64,000 bases of DNA from Sphingopyxis sp. UBA6723 (lineage in GTDB: Bacteria > Pseudomonadota > Alphaproteobacteria > Sphingomonadales > Sphingomonadaceae). Position numbers and translations under genes: made by a program. How positions within the stretch are numbered: the stretch's first letter is position 1; every line of letters begins with the position of its first letter. The notes under the pieces were generated by a model. The model made no database searches. It was not told the DNA's origin and was given only the letters and a program-made list of their open reading frames with translations. The stretch is taken from positions 386,002 to 450,001 of the forward strand of contig NZ_DKIH01000009.1 of NCBI RefSeq assembly GCF_002454115.1, in the 5' to 3' direction. Below, piece by piece: positions 32,901 to 40,674 of this stretch.

Positions 32901-35081
32901 ATGACGGCTGTTGCGAGGAAAACACGGGACGCGAGCGCGGTTCTCAACGCGGTTTCGACCGAGGCATTGCAGGCATTTTTCGACGCCAAAGAGCAATTCT
33001 TCTATTACCGGCAGTTCAATAATCCGTCGCGTCGCCGCGATTTCGCGGCTTCGTTCATTGGCTCAGTAGAGCACTTTTTGCTGGTCTCGTCCGGTGCGCT
33101 AGAGGCGATTTTTGAGCTGCACGTCCGGCCTCGCGCGAAGCCTTCCAGCGCCGGCTCGCCGCTCGCTGCTCTTCAGAGCGAGTGGAGCCGATTCTCAGAG
33201 TTTTTCGATGCTACCGCCATGACGGATTTGGTCACGGCGAAAAGCGCGTATCGTCGTGCCGCTCGAATCTTGCATCCGGACACGGGTGGTAACGCGGCGG
33301 ACATGATTGCCCTCAACGCGGCGTTCGCTCAACTCCTCGACATTTTGATGCTCCGCGAAGCTGAAGCCGCGCTGCAACCTAACGTCAGCACCGACCGCAC
33401 TTGGAACGATGGCACGCGCGGTGGCTCAAGTTTCGCCTGCGGATTTGTTAGCCCGGGCTTCTGGCCCGGGTCGATCCTTCAATATCCCCGCTCGGCGCAA
33501 GAGTTCGAGATCTTACTACGAAGCGAGGCATTGCTGGCAGCAATCGACATATTCGATGAGGACCGCCACGCAGAGCTCGCACTAGGACTACGGTTCAATC
33601 CGGCTTGGGTAGTCGAAGGCGATCCGAGCTGGGAGGCTTTCGACAAAGCGGGAGCGTGCGAACGGCTTGCCGACATTGTTCGGATCGCGATCGAAGCCAC
33701 GCGAGTGGCGGACCTAACTTATGGCCTCCCGGGTCTTCGCGAGGTCGGCGAAATGTGGTTGCAGGCAGCAATCGGCGGCTGGATCAAGCACGGTCGCATA
33801 TCAGCCCGCGAGAGCGCTTCGCAGAAAAAAGTGCAGGAGCGCGAGGAGAAGGCGATCGCCGCAGGTCGATATCCGTTCGTCGATGAGTGGAGAGAAAAGC
33901 AGCTGCGCGCGCTCTCCGAACGGCTCGACCATCCCGGCAGCCGAGCGGATAACCGTTTTCAACTAAACCACTTCCTTCAAGCGGAAAATGCATTCCGACG
34001 CGGGCTGGTCACCACAGCCCGCTACAAGACGACAATGGAGCGGCTCGAAGGCAAACAGGACGCCTTGGCGGTTGCGGGTGCGGCCGTAACGGACCTTTCG
34101 ACCGGCCCCGGTTTCATGGCGCTCGAACATGATCCCATCGAAGCGGAAAAAGCCGTGTCCGTTCGCTTCGTGCCGGAAATCATCGCCGGTTCTGCTTTTG
34201 GAAACTGGAAGCTGAATTCCACACAGGCCTGTCGCGCGTATGGCGAGGCCTATTACCGATCCGATAAGGTCGAGGGAAAGCTAAAGTTTGTTCGGCAGCG
34301 ACTGTGGATTCTGCTCAGCTCACTCGTCGCTAATCCCGAGCGCTGGGATACCGAGCGGATCGGAGCCGCAGTACATGAAGTCGAATTGTTGGCAAAGGCG
34401 GCGCGCGCGGGCCGCGAGGGGCAAGCGGGCGACCATGCCGCCGATCTGCACGACTTTCTCACGACTTTGGCGACCGAGGCCGCGGCGGAACGCGAGAATA
34501 GGCTGGAAATCCTCGGTCGGCTCGCCCGTGAGGACTTTCGTGATTCCTTACCAGAGGGAATTGAGCCGGTCCTTGATAATGCTCAACCTCGGGGCCTCAG
34601 CAGCGAATGGTCCCCACTCACCCATGTGATACCGTCACCGGACTATTATAGAGCGGCGATGCTACCGTTGAATGAACTCGAGAAGCTCTGCGCGGGCAAA
34701 GTCTGGTCAGACCCAGAGTGGGAAGCACAGCAGGACGGCGTCAGCTACTATTACGACCACATGCAGAAACTCTCCGAACGCATGTTCAAGGCGGTTGATA
34801 TCGAGCCTGCGGAAAAGAAGATCGTCAAACTTGCGCCCCTGATCCGTCAGGCGATCGACCAAGGCGTGCCCTTGAACGCTGCCGGGGAATGGCAGCTGGG
34901 TTATTATATGGACAAGTTGACCGGCGCGATGGTGCGGGCGCGGCAGTTCGCCGAAGCAGCCGTCGCCTTGGAGGAGTATTTCGTTCTTCCCGAGGCCTAT
35001 CGCCGCCGGTCTGCTGCGTCTGTGGACAAGACCTTGCGGGCCCGGCTTACTCGTTGTCAGCGCGACGCCACTCGCTGCTGA
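32901..35081 (+). CDS. Large protein with a J-domain-like segment, function unknown
   Basis: A 726-residue soluble protein, first gene inside the left end of the element. Residues about 108-147 resemble a DnaJ J-domain: KSAYRRAARILHPDTGG, with HPD at 125-127, followed by a helix (MIALNAAFAQLLDIL). No Cys-rich zinc region or other DnaJ part is seen. The rest is mainly predicted helix with charged segments (SQKKVQEREEKAIA) and has no motif I recognise. The ATG at 32901 follows GAAGGTGGGG. It may recruit Hsp70 (DnaK) for element maintenance or defence; that is speculation. Function is otherwise unknown. Confidence 0.75.
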   Translation: MTAVARKTRDASAVLNAVSTEALQAFFDAKEQFFYYRQFNNPSRRRDFAASFIGSVEHFLLVSSGALEAIFELHVRPRAKPSSAGSPLAALQSEWSRFSEFFDATAMTDLVTAKSAYRRAARILHPDTGGNAADMIALNAAFAQLLDILMLREAEAALQPNVSTDRTWNDGTRGGSSFACGFVSPGFWPGSILQYPRSAQEFEILLRSEALLAAIDIFDEDRHAELALGLRFNPAWVVEGDPSWEAFDKAGACERLADIVRIAIEATRVADLTYGLPGLREVGEMWLQAAIGGWIKHGRISARESASQKKVQEREEKAIAAGRYPFVDEWREKQLRALSERLDHPGSRADNRFQLNHFLQAENAFRRGLVTTARYKTTMERLEGKQDALAVAGAAVTDLSTGPGFMALEHDPIEAEKAVSVRFVPEIIAGSAFGNWKLNSTQACRAYGEAYYRSDKVEGKLKFVRQRLWILLSSLVANPERWDTERIGAAVHEVELLAKAARAGREGQAGDHAADLHDFLTTLATEAAAERENRLEILGRLAREDFRDSLPEGIEPVLDNAQPRGLSSEWSPLTHVIPSPDYYRAAMLPLNELEKLCAGKVWSDPEWEAQQDGVSYYYDHMQKLSERMFKAVDIEPAEKKIVKLAPLIRQAIDQGVPLNAAGEWQLGYYMDKLTGAMVRARQFAEAAVALEEYFVLPEAYRRRSAASVDKTLRARLTRCQRDATRC

Positions 35082-35208
35082 CAGGCCCTCGCCGCTACCG
35101 TCATATTCTGGCTCCGATCAATGAGTCCTGATCCTAGCAGCGGCAGCAAGACAAGCAGGTTCACCAATGTTGCGCCGACTCAACCGAGCGCCATGCGCAC
35201 AAGCGCGA

Positions 35209-35349
35209 CTAGGCCGGCGCGGCAGCCTCCGCGGGCACGTCGCCGATTCCAAAATACGCCAGCGTCTCACGCAGCAGCGGTTCGAAGTTCGCAAGGTAGT
35301 TCGACACTGGTCGTCCTGCTGACGGCAAATACGCTCCGCTGTCGAAATC
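35209..35349 (-). pseudogene. C-terminal remnant of an NAD(P)H/FMN oxidoreductase-like gene
   Basis: An open stretch of 46 codons between two stops, with no usable start. It reads FDSGAYLP, GRPVSNYLANFEPLLRETL, AYFGIGDVP, then an Ala-rich end. The FEPLLRETLAYFGI style recalls the C-terminus of FMN-dependent azoreductase/quinone reductases. The 5' part of the gene is absent, so it is a relic left by rearrangement. The family assignment is tentative. Confidence 0.45.
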
Positions 35350-35403
35350 TTATGCTCGGCCATGAAATCATGAGTTATAAGATACGCCCAGTCGGGTTGC
35401 AGT
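35350..35403. other. Spacer between two gene remnants
   Basis: The 35082-35898 interval holds only two gene fragments (35209-35349 and 35404-35697) and degraded sequence. No intact gene is seen in it. Confidence 0.4.
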
Positions 35404-35697
35404 TCATCCTCGGGAGTCGACCTGAGCGCCCATTACACATCTTTCGATCATTGGAAGCGAGATGTTTCGACGCGGGAAGCCAAGCCCTTTGTAGTCAGGC
35501 GGATAGGTCTGACCTGGTGGGATCGCTGCAAAAAGCCTTTTGCCCTTTTCTTTCAGGCGAGCTTTGAAGAATTTTGCTGTCGCCACTTGATCGGAATCCG
35601 CTGAAAGCAAGAATGCGCCGTCGTAAACGTCGTCCTCTCCGTCGCAGATGACAGACAGGGCGACGTTAATGTCGGATTGCTTTTCAGAATATGCCAT
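35404..35697 (-). pseudogene. Truncated NYN-domain (DUF88-like) protein
   Basis: 97 codons resembling the second half of a NYN/PIN-like ribonuclease domain: EKQSDINVALSV, then YDGAFLLSADSDQVATAKFF and KGKRLFAAIPPG. In intact members an N-terminal half with the first catalytic Asp (DGxN) comes before the EKQxDV motif. Here an in-frame TAG lies nine codons upstream of the ATG, and no DGxN segment is seen nearby. It is probably a decayed gene, perhaps still translated. Confidence 0.5.
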
Positions 35698-35898
35698 CCT
35701 TTTCAGCTTGCTGAATGAAAGGTTCTAAGTCGCCGGACGCAAGCGCGCTCGCTGGGGAAATACGTTCCATGAACTTCCCTATAGACGAGAATCGTCGATT
35801 TTGCTAGGAAGCAATGGACCGACGGCATTAACCGCCGGTCCACGCTTCTAGCCTATATTAAGCTGGTCGAGTGCCACACGACGAACCTCCTTTCACGC

Positions 35899-36507
35899 CT
35901 AGAAGGGAACATCGTCATCGAAGTCGTCCCAACCGCGAGACGGGACTTCTTCAACGACAGAAGCGGGCGGGGTGGAACTCGAACCCACATTCTCCCCATT
36001 ACGAAAAGGGTGCTGTTCGGTTTTTCCAGGACCTTCCAGTTCAGCTACCCGCCCAACTCTAGAAGAGGCTCCCGCGCGATCAGCGTTGGGGGCCTCTCCC
36101 TTATCCAGACTATCAATATCATCGACGTCAGCGTTTTCAGTGACAGGACGCCAATAGCGCCCTTCATTGTTTTCAAGCTCGCCGCGCTTCGCCATTCGCC
36201 AAAGTTGCGTCCGCACCAAGTCGTCGCCCAAATCGTGGCCACCGGCGCGCAATTTCTCTATAATATCCTTGGGCGGCAAGGCCCTTTCAGGGCCTACGCC
36301 TACGAAGCCGTAAATCAGCTGGCCATTGTCGCTAGCGCCGCCGCCGCTGACTGGCTTCCCTGCTTGATTTGAAAAACGCTCGATCACGCGGATCGCAGTT
36401 TCGATTTCGTCACGCTCGCGCTTGGCGGCGTCGGCTTGTGCGAACAGGCGCTGAACCTTGGCTTCCACCTTTTCGAGCGCGAATCGCAGACTGGCGAGTT
36501 GATCCAT
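35899..36507 (-). CDS. Coiled-coil/winged-helix-like protein with an SSB-type acidic tip
   Basis: A 202-residue protein. Residues 1-45 look like a coiled coil (LEKVEAKVQRLFAQADAAKR). Residues about 75-122 resemble a winged helix (ALPPKDIIEKLRAGGHDLGD, then LVRTQLWRMAKRGEL and GRYWRPV). A disordered acidic linker leads to the tail GWDDFDDDVPF. That tail closely mimics the C-terminal tip of single-strand DNA-binding protein (DFDDDIPF), the docking peptide for repair and replication proteins. The linker codons overlap a tRNA-like sequence at 35964-36054. The ATG at 36507 has AGGGTG upstream; a GTG at 36531 would fall inside the upstream palindrome. Function is unknown. Confidence 0.7.
   Translation of the reverse strand: MDQLASLRFALEKVEAKVQRLFAQADAAKRERDEIETAIRVIERFSNQAGKPVSGGGASDNGQLIYGFVGVGPERALPPKDIIEKLRAGGHDLGDDLVRTQLWRMAKRGELENNEGRYWRPVTENADVDDIDSLDKGEAPNADRAGASSRVGRVAELEGPGKTEQHPFRNGENVGSSSTPPASVVEEVPSRGWDDFDDDVPF
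35964..36054 (-). tRNA. tRNA-like sequence, possibly a degenerate tRNA-Thr(CGT)
   Basis: A 91-nt cloverleaf-like sequence inside a coding region. The acceptor GGGCGGG pairs perfectly with CCCGCCC. The T arm is GTGGG-TTCGAGT-TCCAC. The D stem GCTG/CAGC pairs but encloses 26 nt instead of 7-11. The loop TTCGTAA gives anticodon CGT with U33, but the stem CCCTT/TGGGG has a T-T mismatch. No CCA is encoded (GCTT follows). It is more likely a relic or decoy than a working tRNA. Confidence 0.4.
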
Positions 36508-36523
36508 GATTTGCACCCTACGC

Positions 36524-36562
36524 TCTTTCACCTTTCATGGCAAGTGAATGAAAGGTGAAAGA
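36524..36562. promoter_or_regulatory. Perfect 15-bp inverted repeat upstream of the SSB-tip protein gene
   Basis: TCTTTCACCTTTCAT and ATGAAAGGTGAAAGA are exact complements with a 9-nt spacer. It lies 16-55 bases before the ATG at 36507. It is a strong operator candidate, perhaps for the winged-helix-like product itself. Confidence 0.6.
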
Positions 36563-36735
36563 TGATTGCGAGCGTATGCGTCACAATTCGCGTTGACTTT
36601 TTCATCGGGCGCGGCGAGTATGCCTGCGACGGTCCGCCGTTCTTTTCCTGAAATACCCCTTGGCGCCTGTGGCGCGGGGCGCATGGGGTGTCCCGGAGCC
36701 CGGGGCTTAAACCCCGGACCCACAGGAGAAGTGCG

Positions 36736-36849
36736 ATGAGAAAGTCGTGCGTGTGGCCGAAAGCCGTGTCAGTCATTGACTACTGGCGCTTTCGGTTCGG
36801 TCGGTGGGAGCATATTTGCTCTCACTGCCGGTCTTATCCGACCCGCTGA
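36736..36849 (+). CDS. Small 37-residue protein with a CxxC pair
   Basis: Starts with ATG at 36736, with AGGAG seven bases upstream, and ends TGA. It encodes MRKSCVWPKA, then DYWRFRFGRWEHICSHCR and a short end. The ICSHC pair and aromatic-rich composition suggest a small metal-binding peptide. It is too short for confident prediction. A CCGGGG-CTTAAA-CCCCGG hairpin at 36700-36717 precedes the ribosome-binding site. Confidence 0.4.
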   Translation: MRKSCVWPKAVSVIDYWRFRFGRWEHICSHCRSYPTR

Positions 36850-37105
36850 ACCCGGGATGGATAACTAGAGACCACCTCGCGGCGGGCCGTCACCATCCTA
36901 CACCCCCCGATTCTTGACCTCAAGTCAAATTCGCAACTATTGCGATTTGGCCCTAACGTGGGTCAAGGGGATAAACGGGTGCCGCATTGGTCGCCATAGA
37001 GCTTCACAAGCTGCGCATAACCAACGTCAGCGCCGAACGCTCCTCGAATGCTGCAATGGCAATGACAGATCGGCGCGAAAGCACCGGAGAATTTGCGCAC
37101 GCTTC
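36850..37105. promoter_or_regulatory. Gap with two adjacent palindromes and a promoter-like sequence
   Basis: TTGAC-CTCAA-GTCAA (36914-36928) and TCGCAA-CTA-TTGCGA (36931-36945) lie 2 bases apart. TTGACC with TATTGC 18 bases downstream could serve as a + strand promoter overlapped by both palindromes. No clear gene follows in that direction before the convergent methyltransferase end. The remainder shows nothing recognisable. Confidence 0.4.
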
Positions 37106-38419
37106 CTAACTAGCTACCAGCAGCGCTTCGCAATCATTGAATTGTTCGTGCAGCGCCTTCACGCGGGAAAGCTCCTTCTTCGAAAGCGGCTCTCCAAAAG
37201 AAGGGGGCGCATATGCAATTTCGAAGCTTCCGCCTCCCTTCCAGTTTGTCACGCCCGAGACGCCGGCTGTATCCGCTCCATTTATGACGGCGTGCAGCCT
37301 CGGCAGCGTAAAATCATAGACGGTTTGGACATTTCGTTCGACCAGCAACCAGCGCCTTCGCATCTTGTGCGCTACTGCGGCAGTCGTTCCGCTCCCTCCG
37401 AACAAGTCGACAATTAACTCACCCGGCTTGCTAGCGATGTGAATGATACGTTCGAGCAGCTCCTCCGGTTTTGGCGTGTCGAACACCTGCTTATCAGGGA
37501 AAAGCGTCATCAGATGGCGCTTTGCATTGTCATTTGTACCTGTTTCAGATGTGCCCCAAACTGTGAAAGGGACTAGACCTCGGAGCTGTTCGCTGAACAA
37601 TTTTATTCTCGGTGAGCCGCTACCGTTCTTCGGAAACCAGATTCGATCGTCCGCAAGCAAATTGAGATAGGTCGCTTCAGTCGCATACCAAGACCGCCCT
37701 CTCGGCGGCTTCAAAACTTTGCCCGAGGGGGTTGTTATCGGGTATTGTTGCGCGGCTCTAAAGCCAGGCGCAGTAAACGGGGCGTCGGACCAAGGACCTC
37801 GTGGATCATTGTCCTTGTTGTCTAAATGAGCGGTGCCTTGCGCCAATAGGTTGCGGGAAACCTTCCACTTCCGTGGGCCGCTGGGCGCATAAACAAGGAT
37901 CGTATCGTGATTATTTGAAAATGCGGCCCTGGAATCGCGAGTATCCTTCTTCTGCCAAATGACAGAGGAAACAAACGCTTGTTCTCCAAAAACCTCGTCC
38001 ATAACCAAGCGGGCACGATGAACTTCGCTGTCATCCAAATGCACCCAAACGCTAGCATCTGCCGACAGATGAGGCCGCAACGCAACTAGGCGGTCTCGTA
38101 GCATACTCAACCACATGGAACGGTCCATGGCATCGTTATAGCAATGGACATCCGCGCTCGTATTGAAAGGTGGGTCAATATAAACGAGCCGAACCTTGTC
38201 GGCGAGCGTATCGGAAGTTCCGTCCAAGGCTAAAAGGGCATCAATTCCGTCGCCGACAACAAGGGTGTTTGAGCGGCGGCTAGGCAACTGCTGAGAAAGC
38301 CCCATTAGTCCCGCACTTTTCAGCTCACCATCGTTTGGGCCAACCCACGTGTATGCAAGCGCCCCAGCCGCCCTTAGCGTGAGATCCTTGTTATCCCAAT
38401 GCAACCTAATATCAGACAT
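37106..38419 (-). CDS. Site-specific DNA-methyltransferase, beta-class (DPPFN type)
   Basis: A 437-residue DNA methyltransferase. Motif IV is YIDPPFNTSA near residue 85. The SAM-binding motif I comes later as DLFGGSGTTAAVAH, the motif order of beta-class amino-methyltransferases, which modify adenine N6 or cytosine N4. The start at 38419 (MSDIRLHWDNKDL) matches family N-termini. An upstream extension of 103 codons looks non-conserved. It is transcribed away from the Dam-type gene across a 93-base gap, so the two probably share a promoter region and serve one restriction-modification system. Codon use is less GC-rich than chromosomal neighbours. Confidence 0.88.
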   Translation of the reverse strand: MSDIRLHWDNKDLTLRAAGALAYTWVGPNDGELKSAGLMGLSQQLPSRRSNTLVVGDGIDALLALDGTSDTLADKVRLVYIDPPFNTSADVHCYNDAMDRSMWLSMLRDRLVALRPHLSADASVWVHLDDSEVHRARLVMDEVFGEQAFVSSVIWQKKDTRDSRAAFSNNHDTILVYAPSGPRKWKVSRNLLAQGTAHLDNKDNDPRGPWSDAPFTAPGFRAAQQYPITTPSGKVLKPPRGRSWYATEATYLNLLADDRIWFPKNGSGSPRIKLFSEQLRGLVPFTVWGTSETGTNDNAKRHLMTLFPDKQVFDTPKPEELLERIIHIASKPGELIVDLFGGSGTTAAVAHKMRRRWLLVERNVQTVYDFTLPRLHAVINGADTAGVSGVTNWKGGGSFEIAYAPPSFGEPLSKKELSRVKALHEQFNDCEALLVAS

Positions 38420-38512
38420 TTGAACCTTGCCCTCACAGCGCACGCTTGAACATTTGGCGCATCCGCCGCAGTGACAGACCGCGCCATCAACCGAATATGA
38501 GCCTAAAGCCCC

Positions 38513-39421
38513 ATGAGCATAAACTCTAGCGATTTCCTGACAACCGATGCCGCGACGGAAGAGGTTTCCAATGCCGTGAAGAAGCCCTTCATCCGGTGGG
38601 CGGGAGGAAAATCCAGGCTTCTGCCGAAAATTTTTCCGCACGTCCCAGCCGAAATCCAAAATTACTATGAGCCATTCCTGGGCGGGGGAGCCGTCTTTCT
38701 CGCCTGTCGGCACAGAATAAGCGGGCAAGCCAACCTAGCCGACCTGAATGACCACCTGATATCGGCGTGGCTCGCTATTCGCGATCAGCCGAACAAGCTT
38801 AGGCCCCTGCTGGACCGATTTTTCGAAAATGACAGCAAGGACTTTTACTACAAGGTCCGAGCCGAGAATCCGAAGGATGCGGTGGAGAAGGCTGCTCGTT
38901 TTCTCTATTTGAACGGAGTCTCTTGGAACCACTTATGGCGGGAAAATTCTAAGACTGGCGCAATGAATGTCCCTTGGGGTGACCGAAAATTCAAAGGGTT
39001 CAGCGCTTCTGATCTCTCCGAAATATCCGCGATCCTGAAGGGTGTCACGATAACGAACAGCGATTTTCGCGACGTCCTGACGTCTGCGCAAGCTGGCGAT
39101 TTCGTTTATCTCGACCCACCATATCTTCCTATATTTTCCTGGCCGGGGCTCGAGAAAGAACCAACAGCAAAGTTCAATAAATATACCGCAAAGACATTTG
39201 AACTTCCGGACCTCGTTGAACTAGCAGAACTCTGCACAGCAATGAGTCATAGAGGTGTCAATTGGGTTATGTCGAACCGCGACACTCCTATTGTGCGTAA
39301 ATTATTTGCACGATACAAAATCATTAGGTTTACTACTCATAGAGCACTTGCAGCACAAAGTCGCCGAGAGGTTGAGGCACATAAGTCACCTGAGGCGATA
39401 ATCGTTGGGGGCGAACAATGA
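38513..39421 (+). CDS. DNA adenine methylase (D12 class, Dam-like)
   Basis: A 302-residue N6-adenine methyltransferase of the alpha class. Motif I region is KPFIRWAGGKSRLLPKI, then YYEPFLGGGAVFLA. Motif IV is FVYLDPPYLPIF. The catalytic DPPY and the early AGGK are diagnostic of the D12/Dam family. It overlaps the HNH endonuclease start by 4 bases (ATGA), so modification and restriction are translated together, methylase first. AT-rich codons become more frequent towards the 3' end and into the nuclease, a sign of transfer. The recognition sequence cannot be read from the gene. Confidence 0.9.
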   Translation: MSINSSDFLTTDAATEEVSNAVKKPFIRWAGGKSRLLPKIFPHVPAEIQNYYEPFLGGGAVFLACRHRISGQANLADLNDHLISAWLAIRDQPNKLRPLLDRFFENDSKDFYYKVRAENPKDAVEKAARFLYLNGVSWNHLWRENSKTGAMNVPWGDRKFKGFSASDLSEISAILKGVTITNSDFRDVLTSAQAGDFVYLDPPYLPIFSWPGLEKEPTAKFNKYTAKTFELPDLVELAELCTAMSHRGVNWVMSNRDTPIVRKLFARYKIIRFTTHRALAAQSRREVEAHKSPEAIIVGGEQ

Positions 39422-40632
39422 CGAATGCACAAGCTGTTGAATGGATACTCGTCATACGCTATGGAAAATCTGCACATAGGGCAACTTATGGCCGACTTAG
39501 CAGTAGCAATAAATACACGAAGGACTATATTCAGCTTTACAGGACGCAGAGCTTTTTCGGCGACCTGAGTGCCGCATTTCCTTCTCTTGCCGATAATGGC
39601 TCCCTCAACCTCACATACCGCTGGCCGTCAGGCTCAGCCGACGGAAAGCTGCTCGAGAGGTCGGCAGATCGGCCCCACTTGGCTTGGGAAACTAATCGGG
39701 CACCTGCTCCGTGGCGAATGATACCCAATCCCAGTGAATCTTCGGCGGCAACGATCAGAGGGAATCCGTCGCACAATAATGAAGCCGATGCCGACGCGGA
39801 GTTCCACAGCTTACTTTCTTCTGGTTTCGGCCAACCCTTTCTTATTGCGACCAAGGTTCGCGGCGACGGTGATGTGCTTCACCTCCGTGTGTTGATCGAA
39901 AACCCGGAACCTGCCTTCGCTTGGGCAGCCCTGGAGGATGCGCCGGTCACAATTCAAGAATTGGCCGCCGACACCTCCGAGCAAAATGCGCTGGCATGGA
40001 AGCTTTTCACTGAAAACGGTGAACAAGCTTTATATTTCAATACAAGCAGCAAGATTTCTCCTTGGCACGATAAGCCGATAACAGCCCTAAAACATATTGA
40101 AGGCGAACCCGAACTTCCAGATGGCGACTCCTACCTCCAAAACTCCATCGTCGATAGTGATGTAACAGCCGAATCTTTGAAGAAATCCGATACAGAAGTA
40201 GCGATTTTTGAGATCCTCCTTAATAATGGAAACTATGAAGTTCCAGACTCAACTGCCACAGTAAAGACAAGGGGAAGCGCACAGAGAGCTTTTGCAAATG
40301 CAGTTAAAGAAAATTATCATTGGAAGTGTGCGCTGACTGGAATAACGTCAAAAGAGTTCCTCATTGCTTCGCATATAGTGCCTTGGAGTGTCGATGATAA
40401 AATTCGCCTCGACCCTTCGAATGGAATTTGTTTTTCTGTTTTCGCTGATCGTGCATTTGAATATTCATATTTGATCATTCAGGATGATTCTGTGGTGCGA
40501 GTTAATTGGGAAAAGATCGGCGACGATTCAGTGCTTGGGGAGCAACTTGCGGCGTTCGATGGCGCGATGCTGAACGCTCCGAAAAGCCACCCCCCAAAGC
40601 CCGAATACCTCAACCGCAGGAGAAGCCTTTAG
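39418..40632 (+). CDS. HNH restriction endonuclease
   Basis: A 404-residue protein whose C-terminal third is an HNH_2-type nuclease: WKCALTGI, the metal-binding LIASHIVPWSVD, RLDPSNGICFSVFAD. The order Cys, His-containing strand, Asn-containing helix fits the betabetaalpha-metal fold. The N-terminal two-thirds has no motif I recognise and probably reads the DNA site. It is translationally coupled to the Dam-type methylase. Two methylases with one nuclease suit an asymmetric site in which each strand needs its own enzyme, but this is inference. The gene is notably AT-rich in its 3' half. Confidence 0.85.
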   Translation: MTNAQAVEWILVIRYGKSAHRATYGRLSSSNKYTKDYIQLYRTQSFFGDLSAAFPSLADNGSLNLTYRWPSGSADGKLLERSADRPHLAWETNRAPAPWRMIPNPSESSAATIRGNPSHNNEADADAEFHSLLSSGFGQPFLIATKVRGDGDVLHLRVLIENPEPAFAWAALEDAPVTIQELAADTSEQNALAWKLFTENGEQALYFNTSSKISPWHDKPITALKHIEGEPELPDGDSYLQNSIVDSDVTAESLKKSDTEVAIFEILLNNGNYEVPDSTATVKTRGSAQRAFANAVKENYHWKCALTGITSKEFLIASHIVPWSVDDKIRLDPSNGICFSVFADRAFEYSYLIIQDDSVVRVNWEKIGDDSVLGEQLAAFDGAMLNAPKSHPPKPEYLNRRRSL

Positions 40633-40674
40633 GTTCATGAGACCTGAGCGAGACCCTCTCGAAGGTGCTTTGAC

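Noticed and set aside
35121..35567. 148-codon + strand frame
   Set aside because: Antisense to two gene fragments and without protein-like features.
35964..36054. Class II tRNA (Leu/Ser type) reading of the tRNA-like sequence
   Set aside because: That fold would give an anticodon loop without U33 and a mismatched D stem; the class I fold with an enlarged D loop pairs better.
36914..37417. 167-codon + strand frame starting at the twin palindromes
   Set aside because: Cys/Arg-rich random composition and overlap with the methyltransferase 3' end.
38420..38728. 103-codon N-terminal extension of the beta-class methyltransferase
   Set aside because: It crosses the divergent promoter region and the start of the Dam-type gene, and looks random apart from chance cysteines.
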